From: Lysinibacillus sp.
GTDB lineage: Bacteria; Bacillota; Bacilli; Bacillales_A; Planococcaceae
Assembly: GCA_012735355.1 (NCBI GenBank)
Contig: JAAYHP010000083.1
Location: 1-17,279 of the forward strand
Length of the DNA: 17,279 nucleotides
Reading direction: 5' to 3'
Shown here in pieces: positions 1-7,409 of this stretch; positions within the stretch are counted from its first letter, which is position 1; each line of letters opens with the position of its first letter. Below the pieces are notes generated by a model, which was given only the letters and a program-made list of their open reading frames with translations, was not told the origin of the DNA and did no database searches. A program made the position numbers and the translations under genes.

Positions 1-1
1 A

Positions 2-2095
2 GTCGTAACGGTCGTATGCAGCACGCACTTGTTTTAACACTTCTTGAAGTCGCATATATAAATATTGGTCAACTTCACGTAAGTTTTCATAAGGCACTCG
101 ATCCGTTTTTGGATCAAAGTCGCTTAAGTTACCATGTAAGAAACGCATCGTATTGCGGATTTTACGATATACTTCAGAAATTTGTTTTAATAAATCCATC
201 GAAATACGAACGTCCCCAGTATAGTCAACAGAAGCAACCCATAAGCGAAGAATATCTGCGCCGTATTGATTCATTACTTTTTCTGGAACGATAACGTTTC
301 CTAAAGATTTACTCATTTTACGTCCTTCACCATCAAGAACGAAACCGTGGGAAAGCAATCCTTTATATGGTGCGTGACCATTAATGGCAACGGATGTAAT
401 TAATGATGAGTTAAACCATCCACGATATTGGTCAGAACCTTCTAAGTAAAGGTCTGCTGGGAATTTCATGCCACGCTCTACAAGCACACCACGGTGTGTA
501 GAACCAGAGTCGAACCAAACGTCCATAATATCGTTTTCTTTCGTAAATTTTCCGTTTGGACTACCTGGATGTGTAAATCCTTCTGGTAATAAATCTTTCG
601 CTTCTCTTTCGAACCAAATATTTGAACCGTGTTCACGGAATAGTTTCGCAACGTGAGAAATCGTTTCTTTCGTAATAATTTCCTCACCATTTTCAGCATA
701 AAATACTGGGATTGGTACACCCCAAACACGTTGACGAGAAATACACCAGTCACCACGGTCACGAATCATATTATAAAGACGGATTTTACCCCAGCTCGGT
801 GTAAATTCTGTATTTTCAATAGCTTCTAACAGTTGATCGCGGAATGCTTCAACAGAACAGAACCATTGTGGTGTCGCACGGTAAATTACCGGTTTTTTCG
901 TACGCCAATCATGAGGATAAGAGTGGGTAATGAACCCTAATTTTAATAAAGCACCCACTTCTTTTAATTTTTCAGTGACAACTTTATTGGCATCATCATA
1001 GAACATGCCTTCAAAGCCAGGTGCTTCACTCGTATAACAACCACGGTCATCAATAGGGCTTAAAACATCTAACCCGTATTTTTTACCAATTAAATAGTCA
1101 TCTTCCCCGTGACCAGGTGCTGTATGAACACATCCAGTACCAGCATCTGTCGTTACGTGATCTCCTACCATTACTAAAGAATCTCGATCATAGAATGGAT
1201 GTTTAGCAACAAGTTTATCTAACTGTGCACCTAATACTTCTTGAACAACTTCGTAATTTTCCCATTCCAGTTCCTTAGCTACTGTTTCAAGTAAAGCTTT
1301 CGCAATAATAAATTTATCGTCTCCAACTTGCACAACTACGTAAGAAATTTCTGGATTTACGGAAATCCCTAAGTTTGCAGGAATTGTCCAAGGAGTTGTC
1401 GTCCAAATAATGAATTTCGCATCTTCAGGCACAACACCTTTTGCATCTTTAATTGGGAAACTAACGTAAATAGAAGGAGATTTCACATCTTGATATTCAA
1501 TCTCTGCTTCAGCTAAAGCAGATTCAGATGAAGGGGACCAATATACCGGCTTTAACCCTTTATAAATGTATCCTTTCTCTGCCATTTCACCGAACACTTC
1601 AATTTGGCGAGATTCGAATTCAGGCACTAACGTAATATATGGGTTTTTCCAATCACCACGAACACCTAAACGTTTGAATTGAGCTTTTTGGTTTTCAATT
1701 TGTTCATAAGCGTATTCTTCACAAAGTTTGCGGAATTCAGCAACTGTCATTTCTTTACGATTAACACCTTTTTTCGTTAACGCGTGTTCAATTGGCAGTC
1801 CGTGTGTATCCCAACCTGGAACGTATGGAACGTGGTATCCTGTCATCGAACGATGGCGGTTAATCATATCTTTAATGACTTTATTTAATGCGTGACCGAT
1901 GTGTAAATCACCGTTTGCGTACGGGGGACCATCGTGTAATACGAAATGAGGGCGATCTTTCGTCCGTTCATTTACAAGGGTATTGATATCCATTTCATCC
2001 CATTTGGCTTGAATTTTTGGTTCATTTACAGGAAGATTTCCTCGCATCGGGAAATCTGTTTTTGGCATTAACAATGTGTCTTTATACTCTACCAT
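2..2095 (-). CDS. ileS: Isoleucyl-tRNA synthetase, N-terminal 698 residues (cut by window edge)
   Basis: Class I aminoacyl-tRNA synthetase that charges tRNA-Ile with isoleucine in the cytoplasm. The frame is open from the ATG at 2095 to the left edge, giving 698 residues of a protein that is usually about 920. Visible landmarks are the HIGH signature at residues 65-68 within [12 protein letters not shown], the editing-domain (CP1) threonine-rich motif WTTTPWT from residue 231, and the KMSKS loop at residues 593-597 (bases 319-305). The missing part is the anticodon-binding domain and the zinc-binding tail. The start is set by a strong ribosome binding site, TAAGGAGG, just upstream. An isoleucine T-box leader and its own promoter precede it, so expression should respond to uncharged tRNA-Ile rather than follow divIVA. 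There is no internal stop. Identity is very secure. Confidence 0.98.
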   Translation of the reverse strand, partial: MVEYKDTLLMPKTDFPMRGNLPVNEPKIQAKWDEMDINTLVNERTKDRPHFVLHDGPPYANGDLHIGHALNKVIKDMINRHRSMTGYHVPYVPGWDTHGLPIEHALTKKGVNRKEMTVAEFRKLCEEYAYEQIENQKAQFKRLGVRGDWKNPYITLVPEFESRQIEVFGEMAEKGYIYKGLKPVYWSPSSESALAEAEIEYQDVKSPSIYVSFPIKDAKGVVPEDAKFIIWTTTPWTIPANLGISVNPEISYVVVQVGDDKFIIAKALLETVAKELEWENYEVVQEVLGAQLDKLVAKHPFYDRDSLVMVGDHVTTDAGTGCVHTAPGHGEDDYLIGKKYGLDVLSPIDDRGCYTSEAPGFEGMFYDDANKVVTEKLKEVGALLKLGFITHSYPHDWRTKKPVIYRATPQWFCSVEAFRDQLLEAIENTEFTPSWGKIRLYNMIRDRGDWCISRQRVWGVPIPVFYAENGEEIITKETISHVAKLFREHGSNIWFEREAKDLLPEGFTHPGSPNGKFTKENDIMDVWFDSGSTHRGVLVERGMKFPADLYLEGSDQYRGWFNSSLITSVAINGHAPYKGLLSHGFVLDGEGRKMSKSLGNVIVPEKVMNQYGADILRLWVASVDYTGDVRISMDLLKQISEVYRKIRNTMRFLHGNLSDFDPKTDRVPYENLREVDQYLYMRLQEVLKQVRAAYDRYD

Positions 2096-2130
2096 GAATT
2101 TTCCTCCTTAAATTCCTCTTCCTTTTAAAT

Positions 2131-2167
2131 AAAAAAAAAGCTTCTCAATCCCTAAAGGGACGAGAAA
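2131..2167 (-). terminator. T-box-controlled intrinsic terminator before ileS
   Basis: The hairpin TTCTC-GTCCC / TTTA / GGGA-TT-GAGAA is followed by a run of nine T residues. It begins directly after the T-box core and ends about 35 bases before the ileS start. It is the off-state structure of the T-box leader. Confidence 0.88.
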
Positions 2168-2397
2168 CTACCCGCGGTACCACCCTAATTCGCAAAGTCA
2201 AAAAAACTCGACTTGCCTCTAGACACTATAACGTCGTGTAATACGAAATCACTTACTACATTCAGTGATTTGGTTCAGGAGTGATCTTCTTTTTTGCCGC
2301 TTGTTCGAGCTCCCACCATCCTCGAATCGCTTGATGCCACGAAGCAAAAAATACTGTCTCCGTCAATACCTTTTATCCATTTTCATTAAATTCCTGT
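2131..2397 (-). promoter_or_regulatory. Isoleucine-specific T-box riboswitch leader of ileS
   Basis: This untranslated leader fills most of the 348-base gap between divIVA and ileS. The invariant T-box core AATTAGGGTGGTACCGCGG is at 2190-2172. It is followed directly by a terminator hairpin whose stem pairs GTCCC with GGGA around a TTTA loop and ends in nine T residues (2167-2131). Upstream, a Stem I region contains the conserved GGTGGGAGC-type segment (about 2317-2309). The putative specifier codon ATC is at 2285-2283, set in GAAGATCACTCCTGA, and matches isoleucine. In this family uncharged tRNA pairs with the specifier and with the T-box bulge, stabilising the antiterminator so that ileS is read. 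The specifier position was assigned by eye and not by a fold. Confidence 0.93.
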
Positions 2398-2402
2398 GTA
2401 TC

Positions 2403-2431
2403 AGTATAAAAAAATCATAGGGTTCCGTCAA
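2403..2431 (-). promoter_or_regulatory. SigmaA-type promoter of ileS
   Basis: TTGACG at 2431-2426 and TATACT at 2408-2403 are separated by exactly 17 bases, a near-consensus housekeeping promoter. It starts 12 bases after the divIVA stop codon and puts the transcription start near 2397, at the head of the T-box leader. Confidence 0.8.
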
Positions 2432-2443
2432 GCGTTTAAAAAA

Positions 2444-2995
2444 TTATTGCATTTTTTCTTGTTCTTCAGAACTAACATAATCTTCTTCATCGCTTTGTTC
2501 AAACTGTTCTTGTATTTCAGTTAAGCCGACTTCATATTCCAATAAATGATTCCAGTCATCTGTATTCAATAAATCTAATTGGGCTTCCACTAACATTTTG
2601 AATCGATTGCGGAATACTTTCGATTGTTTTTTCAATGCATCGATTTCAATCGTAATTTTGCGTGCTTTTGCCAACGCTTCATTGACGATACGATCCGCAT
2701 TTTTTTCCGCTTCTTTAATGATTAATTTCGCTTCTTGTTGAGCGTTTCTACGCACTTCTTCCGCCGCTTCTTGAGCAACAACAATCGATTTTTGCAGCGT
2801 ATCTTCCAACGTATTATAATGTTCCATTTGCTCCGTCAACTGTTTAATTTTATCTTCCAGTTCTTTTTTCTCGCGGAGAATCAACTCATAATCTTTAATA
2901 ATTTGGTCTAAAAATTCATTTACTTCATCTTCCGCATAGCCGCGGAATGCCCGAGTAAACTCTTTATTATGTATATCAAGAGGTGATAATGGCAT
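2444..2995 (-). CDS. divIVA: DivIVA, negative-curvature membrane scaffold
   Basis: Coiled-coil protein of 183 residues that collects at cell poles and septa and places division inhibitors and, during sporulation, the chromosome anchor. The N-terminus MPLSPLDIHNKEFTRAFRGY is the DivIVA membrane-binding domain. It includes the F17-R18 pair that inserts into the bilayer, followed by YAEDEVNEFLDQ. The remainder to about residue 150 is predicted coiled coil, with the conserved AQEAAEEV, EAEKNADRI and LKKQSKVFRNRF segments and the end motif DDWNHLLEYE. The tail after that is a glutamate-rich extension (about 25 residues), making the protein longer than the 164-residue B. subtilis form. The start has AAAGGAG upstream. 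It lies between ylmH and ileS with its own likely promoter. Confidence 0.97.
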   Translation of the reverse strand: MPLSPLDIHNKEFTRAFRGYAEDEVNEFLDQIIKDYELILREKKELEDKIKQLTEQMEHYNTLEDTLQKSIVVAQEAAEEVRRNAQQEAKLIIKEAEKNADRIVNEALAKARKITIEIDALKKQSKVFRNRFKMLVEAQLDLLNTDDWNHLLEYEVGLTEIQEQFEQSDEEDYVSSEEQEKMQ

Positions 2996-3039
2996 GATTT
3001 TCGCACTCCTTTAGTCATTAAAATAAACCCTTATAAATT

Positions 3040-3067
3040 ATTATACCTTTGTAATCAGTTCTTGACA
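3040..3067 (-). promoter_or_regulatory. Possible promoter of divIVA
   Basis: A perfect -10 TATAAT is at 3045-3040, 45 bases before the divIVA start. The best -35 candidate is TGTCAA at 3067-3062 with a 16-base spacer. The -35 is weak, so the call rests on the -10 and on the position in the 103-base ylmH-divIVA gap. Confidence 0.5.
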
Positions 3068-3098
3068 TCAAAATTTCTGAAAGTTTTTAAGGAACCGT

Positions 3099-3884
3099 TC
3101 ATTTTTTCTCTAATAAACCGATAACAAGTCGAATTTTTTCCTTTTTCGTACGCCCCTCAATCGATAATATCTTTATGCGGCCAAATCCTCTGCAAGAAAT
3201 CATATCCCCTTCTTGCAATTCATAAGACGTCTCTTCACATATAGAGAAATTCACTTTCACTTTACTCCCGCGAATTAGATTTTGGGATTTTTGCCTTGAA
3301 ATATTTAAACTATTGGATAACACCGCATCTAAACGCATTGAAGATACTGTAAGTGTTTTCTCCACCCATTTTTCTTGTTGAGGAATAAGCTCCTCCTCGT
3401 CTTCTAACTCTTTTATTTGCACATTCACTTTTCCGATTTTCGTTAAATTTGATTTCACATAGAGGGCAATTTCCTTCGTACAAGCAAATTGAATCTTTTC
3501 ATCTTCTATACGAATATCCCCAAATTTACTTCGATCAACACCAAGGGAAAGGAGCGCTCCTAACACATCTGAATGTTTTAATTGAACAAATTTGAAGGGA
3601 TAATTTAATTTTAAAATTGTAATTTCATAATCTTCTAGCGTCGGTTCAACATATGAAGGGGCGATATAAACCCTTTTTCTTTCTGCTTCTTGAAACACGC
3701 CTTCGTTAAATACAGTAATTCCATCATTGCACCCAACAATCGATTGGACGATATGTTGCTCTCTCGGATCTAAAAAATCAGTTAATTTCGGTACATATCG
3801 ATTTTCTACGTCCCTTTTCCATTCAATTACTCTTTCTATGAAAGCTTGCTCTTCTTTGCGAAAATGTTGGAAAATATTCTCCAT
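3099..3884 (-). CDS. ylmH: YlmH, S4-domain RNA-binding protein
   Basis: Protein of 261 residues with a C-terminal S4 RNA-binding domain at about residues 180-240. The S4 core is SSMRLDAVLSNSLNISRQKSQNLIRGSKVKVN, and a C-terminal beta strand segment follows. The N-terminal two thirds is the YlmH-specific region (FLDPREQHIVQSI, then the hallmark KLNYPFKFVQLKHSDVLGALLSLGVDRSKFGDI). YlmH of B. subtilis has been reported as a 50S-associated factor in ribosome quality control, able to act beside RqcP, which suits the S4 fold. The function here is inferred from family membership. The ribosome site is weak (an AGAGAG stretch before ATG at 3884). It is the last gene of the run beginning at ylmE. Confidence 0.95.
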   Translation of the reverse strand: MENIFQHFRKEEQAFIERVIEWKRDVENRYVPKLTDFLDPREQHIVQSIVGCNDGITVFNEGVFQEAERKRVYIAPSYVEPTLEDYEITILKLNYPFKFVQLKHSDVLGALLSLGVDRSKFGDIRIEDEKIQFACTKEIALYVKSNLTKIGKVNVQIKELEDEEELIPQQEKWVEKTLTVSSMRLDAVLSNSLNISRQKSQNLIRGSKVKVNFSICEETSYELQEGDMISCRGFGRIKILSIEGRTKKEKIRLVIGLLEKK

Positions 3885-3981
3885 ATCGTCAACTCTCTCT
3901 AGTATATATCTATTTCACTTCGAACTTAACTACCCAAGATATAAAAAGGATGCGACTCCCCCTACGAGCCCCACCCGTTGA

Positions 3982-4254
3982 TTAAAACAAAATATAACTT
4001 AACACTTTATAAAGTCCACGCTCAATAAATGAAAGTGTAATCAAAGCAATAATTGGTGAGAAATCAATCATCCCAATTGGTGGAATAAACTTTCGGAAAA
4101 AGCCTAAATAAGGTTCGCAAAATTTCTCAAGCAATTGACCAAAGGAAGATCCCCTAGCTGAAGGTACCCATGACATTAAAATATAAATAATTAACATCAA
4201 TGAATAAATTTGAAAACCTAAAGATATGATTTTAATAATTGTTATTGCTGTCAT
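3982..4254 (-). CDS. ylmG: YlmG, YggT-family small membrane protein
   Basis: Protein of 90 residues with two hydrophobic segments (about residues 5-27 and 63-85) flanking the conserved YggT signature ILMSWVPSARGSSFGQLLEKFCEPYLGFFRKFIPPIGMIDFSPIIALI. Family members sit in the membrane beside sepF in Firmicutes, actinobacteria and cyanobacteria and are linked genetically to division and membrane organisation, but the biochemical role is not settled. The start ATG at 4254 has AGAGAGG upstream with rather long spacing. It follows the sepF stop by 9 bases, so the two are almost surely co-transcribed. Confidence 0.95.
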   Translation of the reverse strand: MTAITIIKIISLGFQIYSLMLIIYILMSWVPSARGSSFGQLLEKFCEPYLGFFRKFIPPIGMIDFSPIIALITLSFIERGLYKVLSYILF

Positions 4255-4263
4255 AAAATGAAT

Positions 4264-4743
4264 TTACCTCTCTAAATAAATTTCATCGAAAAAAAACTCG
4301 GAAATCTCTCCTTGCACTTCCACATTATCAGGAGTGCATAAAAATATATTATCACCTATTCGTTGAATATCTCCACCTAAAGCATAGACAGTACCGCTTA
4401 AAAAATCAATGATGCGCACTCCTTGCTCCCTGTCAATTCGTTGTAGATTGACTATGGTAGCCCGTTTATTTTTTAAGTGTTCTGATATATCTTGTGCCTC
4501 TGCGTATACCCTTGGTTCTACAATGACAACTTTAGCATTTTTCATTGCGCTTGCAGAATGAATATTAATAACATTTAACGTTTTTTCTTCACCATGAATA
4601 TTTTTTACTTTTTTCGTTCTTCTTGATACAGACTCTTGTGGTAATGTAACTGGTTCTTTCGATGTTGCTTGCACTTCTTGGACTAATTCGTCTTCATCAT
4701 CGTCTAAGTAAAAAAAATTTTTAAATTTATTAATCATGCCCAT
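4264..4743 (-). CDS. sepF: SepF, FtsZ-bundling membrane anchor
   Basis: Cell division protein of 159 residues. It forms rings that align FtsZ polymers and tether them to the membrane in parallel with FtsA. The N-terminus MGMINKFKNFFYL is the amphipathic membrane-binding helix, followed by an acidic linker (DDDEDELVQEV). The DUF552 core is from about residue 60 (NVINIHSASAMKNAKVVIVEPRVYAEAQDI) to the C-terminus (LSGTVYALGGDIQRIGDNIFLCTP). The frame stays open upstream to 4779, inside ylmE, but the ATG at 4743 is chosen because a strong AGGAGG lies 9 bases before it and the SepF helix begins there. It starts 13 bases after ylmE. Confidence 0.96.
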   Translation of the reverse strand: MGMINKFKNFFYLDDDEDELVQEVQATSKEPVTLPQESVSRRTKKVKNIHGEEKTLNVINIHSASAMKNAKVVIVEPRVYAEAQDISEHLKNKRATIVNLQRIDREQGVRIIDFLSGTVYALGGDIQRIGDNIFLCTPDNVEVQGEISEFFFDEIYLER

Positions 4744-4756
4744 CTTTTTCAACCTC

Positions 4757-5419
4757 CTATCCAACAAGAGCTGTTCCAATTCTTACAAAAGTTGCACCTT
4801 CTTCTATAGCAATCTCATAATCATTACTCATACCCATCGACAATTCTTTACAAGGTGCATACGGTAAATTAAGATTCACAACTTCTTGTTGTATTCTTTT
4901 TAAATCTTGGAATACTTTACGTATAACATCTTCGTCATCTGTATATGGAGCCATAGTCATTAAACCGACAACTTGGATTTTGCTAAACTTTTGCAAGGAT
5001 TGAATAAATGGAATAACGTCTTCTTCACGTAATCCATGTTTCGATTCTTCACCGGACACGTTTACTTGAACAAAACATTTAACTACTTTTTCTGCCCGCT
5101 TTTCAATTTCTTCAGCTAAACTTAAACGGTCCAATGAATGTAAATAATCAATTTCATTAATTACTTGTTTTACTTTTCTAGATTGTAGGGTTCCTATATA
5201 ATGCCAAACAGCTTGATCTTTTATTTCTTCCTTTTTCGCTAATAAACCTTCTGGACGATTCTCTCCTATATGAATTAGTCCTGCTTTTAATACTTCCTTC
5301 GTTCTATCAACCGATACTGACTTTGTTACTGCTATTATTTGAACATTTTGATCTGCATGTTTCTTTGCTTGTTCTATTTTTTTCTCTATTATTTCTAGAT
5401 TTTTCTCAATACTAGCCAT
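4757..5419 (-). CDS. ylmE: YlmE, YggS-family pyridoxal phosphate-binding protein
   Basis: Protein of 220 residues of the YggS/PLPBP family, a PLP-binding alanine-racemase-like barrel without known catalysis that acts in vitamin B6 and amino acid homeostasis. The PLP lysine is K33 in IIAVTKSVS. Other conserved pieces are GENRPEG, WHYIGTLQSRKVK, VNVSGEESKHG, VVGLMTMAPYTDDE, the phosphate-binding LSMGMSNDYEIAIEEGATFVRIG and the terminal G. The length is normal. ATG at 5419 has GATGGGAT upstream, a modest ribosome site. It is the first gene after a good sigmaA-type promoter. In B. subtilis ylmD lies directly upstream, but here that gene is missing. Confidence 0.96.
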   Translation of the reverse strand: MASIEKNLEIIEKKIEQAKKHADQNVQIIAVTKSVSVDRTKEVLKAGLIHIGENRPEGLLAKKEEIKDQAVWHYIGTLQSRKVKQVINEIDYLHSLDRLSLAEEIEKRAEKVVKCFVQVNVSGEESKHGLREEDVIPFIQSLQKFSKIQVVGLMTMAPYTDDEDVIRKVFQDLKRIQQEVVNLNLPYAPCKELSMGMSNDYEIAIEEGATFVRIGTALVG

Positions 5420-5452
5420 TTAAATCCCATCTTTACTACTTTAGTTTCTTTC

Positions 5453-5481
5453 ATTTTAACAATCAACTGTTCTTTTTTCAA
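5453..5481 (-). promoter_or_regulatory. SigmaA-type promoter for ylmE-sepF-ylmG-ylmH
   Basis: TTGAAA at 5481-5476 and TAAAAT at 5458-5453 are separated by 17 bases. The transcription start would be near 5446, giving a leader of about 27 bases before the ylmE start. This would let the sepF group be expressed independently of sigG and ylmC. Confidence 0.65.
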
Positions 5482-5494
5482 TGTATTACAGCTA

Positions 5495-5731
5495 TCAAGA
5501 GACACCTTTTACTAATATGACATCTTTTCCGATTACTAAAATATCGCTTATAAGTACTTTGCGAATTGGTTCATCTCCTTGCATAAAGTTTAAAAACTTT
5601 TTCGGTTCAGCGACTAGAAAAGCAGTGATCATGCCCGTTTGCTCACAAACTTCCGCATCGATAATATATCCGATAAATCTGCCATTACCAGCTTCAATGA
5701 TCTCCTTTTGCTGTACTACAGAAAACTTCAA
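5495..5731 (-). CDS. ylmC: YlmC/YmxH-family PRC-barrel protein
   Basis: Protein of 78 residues of the YlmC/YmxH family, a single PRC-barrel-like domain conserved in spore formers. The fold shows as alternating strands: IIEAGNGRFIGYIIDAEVCEQTGMITAFLVAE, then a final IRKVLISDILVIGKDVILV. The molecular role is unknown; family members are tied to sporulation by distribution and location. The start codon is TTG at 5731, supported by AAAGGGG a few bases upstream and by no better in-frame start. It lies just after the sigG terminator, so it may depend on readthrough or a promoter I could not identify. Confidence 0.9.
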   Translation of the reverse strand: MKFSVVQQKEIIEAGNGRFIGYIIDAEVCEQTGMITAFLVAEPKKFLNFMQGDEPIRKVLISDILVIGKDVILVKGVS

Positions 5732-5755
5732 ACTAATCCCCTTTCGATATAAAAT

Positions 5756-5782
5756 GAAAGACGCACTTAAAGAAAGTGCGTC
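5756..5782 (-). terminator. Intrinsic terminator after sigG
   Basis: A perfect 9-bp stem, GACGCACTT (5782-5774) and AAGTGCGTC (5768-5760), has a 5-base loop TCTTT. It is followed by TTTCATTTT on the minus strand. It lies 16 bases after the sigG stop. Confidence 0.85.
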
Positions 5783-5797
5783 ACCAGCTACAAAATG

Positions 5798-6580
5798 TTA
5801 TCCGAACTTGTAATCCTTTTGCATCGTCTCGATTGCATTTTTCTCTAATCTAGAAATTTGAGCTTGAGATATTCCTAAAGATTTTGCAATTTCTGTTTGG
5901 GTTTCACCGTAGTAGAACCTTTTAGCAAGAATCATTTGTTGACGTTCATCTAATTTTTGAATGCTTTCCTTTACACTAACATACGCAACCCATTGGTCTT
6001 CTGATACATCATCATCCCGCAATTGATCCATAATATATACGGCATCTCCACCATCAGAATAAATCGGCTCTTGTAAAGACAGTGGATCTTGTATCGCATC
6101 TAACGCATATAATACATCTTCTTTTTTCATATCAATGGCTTCTGCTATTTGTTCTATTGTCGGCTCATATAAATGTTCTGATATGAACTTTTCCTTTGCC
6201 TGCATCGCTTTATAAGCAATATCCCTTAAAGATCTTGATACCCTGAGTGCATGATGATCACGCAAGTGTCTTCGAATTTCACCAATAATCATTGGTACAG
6301 CATATGTTGAAAATCTTACATTATGCTTTAAATCGAAATGGTCGATTGCTTTTAATAATCCGATACAACCAACTTGGGACAGGTCATCTGCTTGCTCACC
6401 ACGGTAAGAGAATCTACCGACTATGCTTAAAACTAATCTTAAATTACAAATGACTAGCTCCTCTCTTACCCAAGTTTCTCCATTTTGCAAACGAACGAAC
6501 AGCTCTCTCATTTCTTCATGTTTTAACACTGGTAAAGAAGCAGTATCAACACCACAAAGCTCTACTTTTGTACACACCAT
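5798..6580 (-). CDS. sigG: RNA polymerase sporulation sigma factor SigG (late forespore)
   Basis: Sigma-70 family factor of 260 residues, the same length as B. subtilis sigmaG. It directs late forespore transcription (small acid-soluble proteins, germination genes). The N-terminus keeps the SigG hallmark KVELCGVDTASLPVLKHEEMRELF. Region 2 follows (NLRLVLSIVGRF...ADDLSQVGCIGLLKAIDHFDLKHNVRFSTYAVPMIIGEIRRHLRD). Region 3 begins at VSRSLRDIAYKAM, and region 4 ends with the helix-turn-helix QTEIAKSLGISQAQISRLEKNAI. ATG at 6580 has GGAGG 8 bases upstream. A sigmaF-like promoter precedes it and a terminator follows, so it can be a single-gene unit with possible readthrough from sigE. No lesion is seen. 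Confidence 0.97.
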   Translation of the reverse strand: MVCTKVELCGVDTASLPVLKHEEMRELFVRLQNGETWVREELVICNLRLVLSIVGRFSYRGEQADDLSQVGCIGLLKAIDHFDLKHNVRFSTYAVPMIIGEIRRHLRDHHALRVSRSLRDIAYKAMQAKEKFISEHLYEPTIEQIAEAIDMKKEDVLYALDAIQDPLSLQEPIYSDGGDAVYIMDQLRDDDVSEDQWVAYVSVKESIQKLDERQQMILAKRFYYGETQTEIAKSLGISQAQISRLEKNAIETMQKDYKFG

Positions 6581-6621
6581 CTTCTTTTCCTCCAGACATT
6601 TTTATCTCTAGATTGTTTTTT

Positions 6622-6650
6622 AAGTTTGTCCGAAAAGGAAAAGAATATGC
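6622..6650 (-). promoter_or_regulatory. Candidate sigmaF (or sigmaG) promoter of sigG
   Basis: GCATA at 6650-6646 fits the -35 GYWTA, and GGACAAACTT at 6631-6622 fits the -10 GGNRANAMTW at 9 of 10 positions. The spacer is 14 bases, one short of the usual 15. The site is in the 98-base sigE-sigG gap, where B. subtilis has its sigmaF-dependent spoIIIG promoter. It was matched by eye. Confidence 0.5.
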
Positions 6651-6678
6651 ACGAGGCGTTAGTCCAATTTCAACCATT

Positions 6679-7302
6679 TTATTGGGAGATTGGTTGGTTT
6701 AACGACTCCCTAAGTTCTAAAATAATCTTCTTTTCTAAACGAGAAATATATGATTGGGAAATACCTAAATGATCCGCAACTTCTTTTTGCGTCATTTCTT
6801 TTTTACCATTTAATCCGAATCGGCATTCCATTATATATCTTTCTCGCTCATTTAAACTATTGATCGCTTCAAACATCGATGCTCGTTCAATTTTCTTCTC
6901 AACATCATTCATAATAATTTCTTCGTCTGTGCCTAAAATATCCGATAGAAGAAGCTCATTGCCATCAGGATCTGAATTTAACGGCTCATCTAATGAAACT
7001 TCTCCTTTCATACGACTTGTCTTTCTTAAATGCATCAAAATTTCGTTTTCAATGCAGCGAGAAGCATATGTTGCAAGCTTAATGTTCTTTTCTGTATTAA
7101 ATGTTTCAATGGCCTTTATAAGTCCGATAGAGCCGATACTAATCAAATCTTCAATCGGAGTACCCGTGTTATCAAAACGTCTTGCAATATAGACAACAAG
7201 GCGCAAATTTCTTTCGATTAACGTATCGCGAGCTCGTAAGTCACCATTCATAAAGGCTTCAATTACTGACATTTCTTCTTCTCTTGATAATGGTACTGGC
7301 AA
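6679..7302 (-). CDS. sigE: RNA polymerase sporulation sigma factor SigE, mature body
   Basis: Sigma-70 family factor of the early mother cell. The intact frame covers 207 residues equivalent to mature sigmaE. Region 2 is [62 protein letters not shown], and region 4 contains the helix-turn-helix [24 protein letters not shown]. Normal SigE is about 239 residues because an inhibitory pro-sequence is removed by SpoIIGA. Here the pro-sequence is encoded upstream in the same frame but is cut off by a TGA at 7317-7315. The first possible start after that stop is TTG at 7302, which has GAGGT about 9 bases upstream and could allow internal initiation. Whether functional sigmaE is made is therefore uncertain. 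The stop is at 6679, and sigG follows after 98 bases. Confidence 0.85.
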   Translation of the reverse strand: MPVPLSREEEMSVIEAFMNGDLRARDTLIERNLRLVVYIARRFDNTGTPIEDLISIGSIGLIKAIETFNTEKNIKLATYASRCIENEILMHLRKTSRMKGEVSLDEPLNSDPDGNELLLSDILGTDEEIIMNDVEKKIERASMFEAINSLNERERYIMECRFGLNGKKEMTQKEVADHLGISQSYISRLEKKIILELRESLNQPISQ

Positions 7303-7389
7303 TGAATCATGACCTCATATATAGTATGTTTTTTTAGTGCGAAACTTACTGAATATTGTTCTAAAAAATTCGATAATTTTATAAAACAA
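7303..7389 (-). pseudogene. sigE: SigE pro-sequence coding segment interrupted by in-frame TGA
   Basis: In frame with the sigE body, translation from TTG at 7389 gives 24 residues ending KKTYYI, then TGA at 7317-7315, then [15 protein letters not shown]. subtilis pro-sigmaE reads YYIGGSEALPPPLSK over the same stretch, so alignment continues through the stop and the stop replaces a glycine codon (GGA to TGA would be one base change). TTG at 7389 has GGGGGAG just upstream, and a start there would give 236 residues without the stop, close to the usual 239. This is a nonsense codon at the pro/mature junction, or a base-call error. Confidence 0.75.
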
Positions 7390-7409
7390 CCATTCTCCCC
7401 CTTTATGAA

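Noticed and set aside
478..762. 94-codon minus-strand frame within ileS
   Set aside because: It lies in another frame of ileS, whose own frame is open and conserved through the region.
3062..3067. TTGACA on the plus strand in the ylmH-divIVA gap
   Set aside because: No -10 at proper spacing on that strand and no rightward gene to drive; treated as chance.
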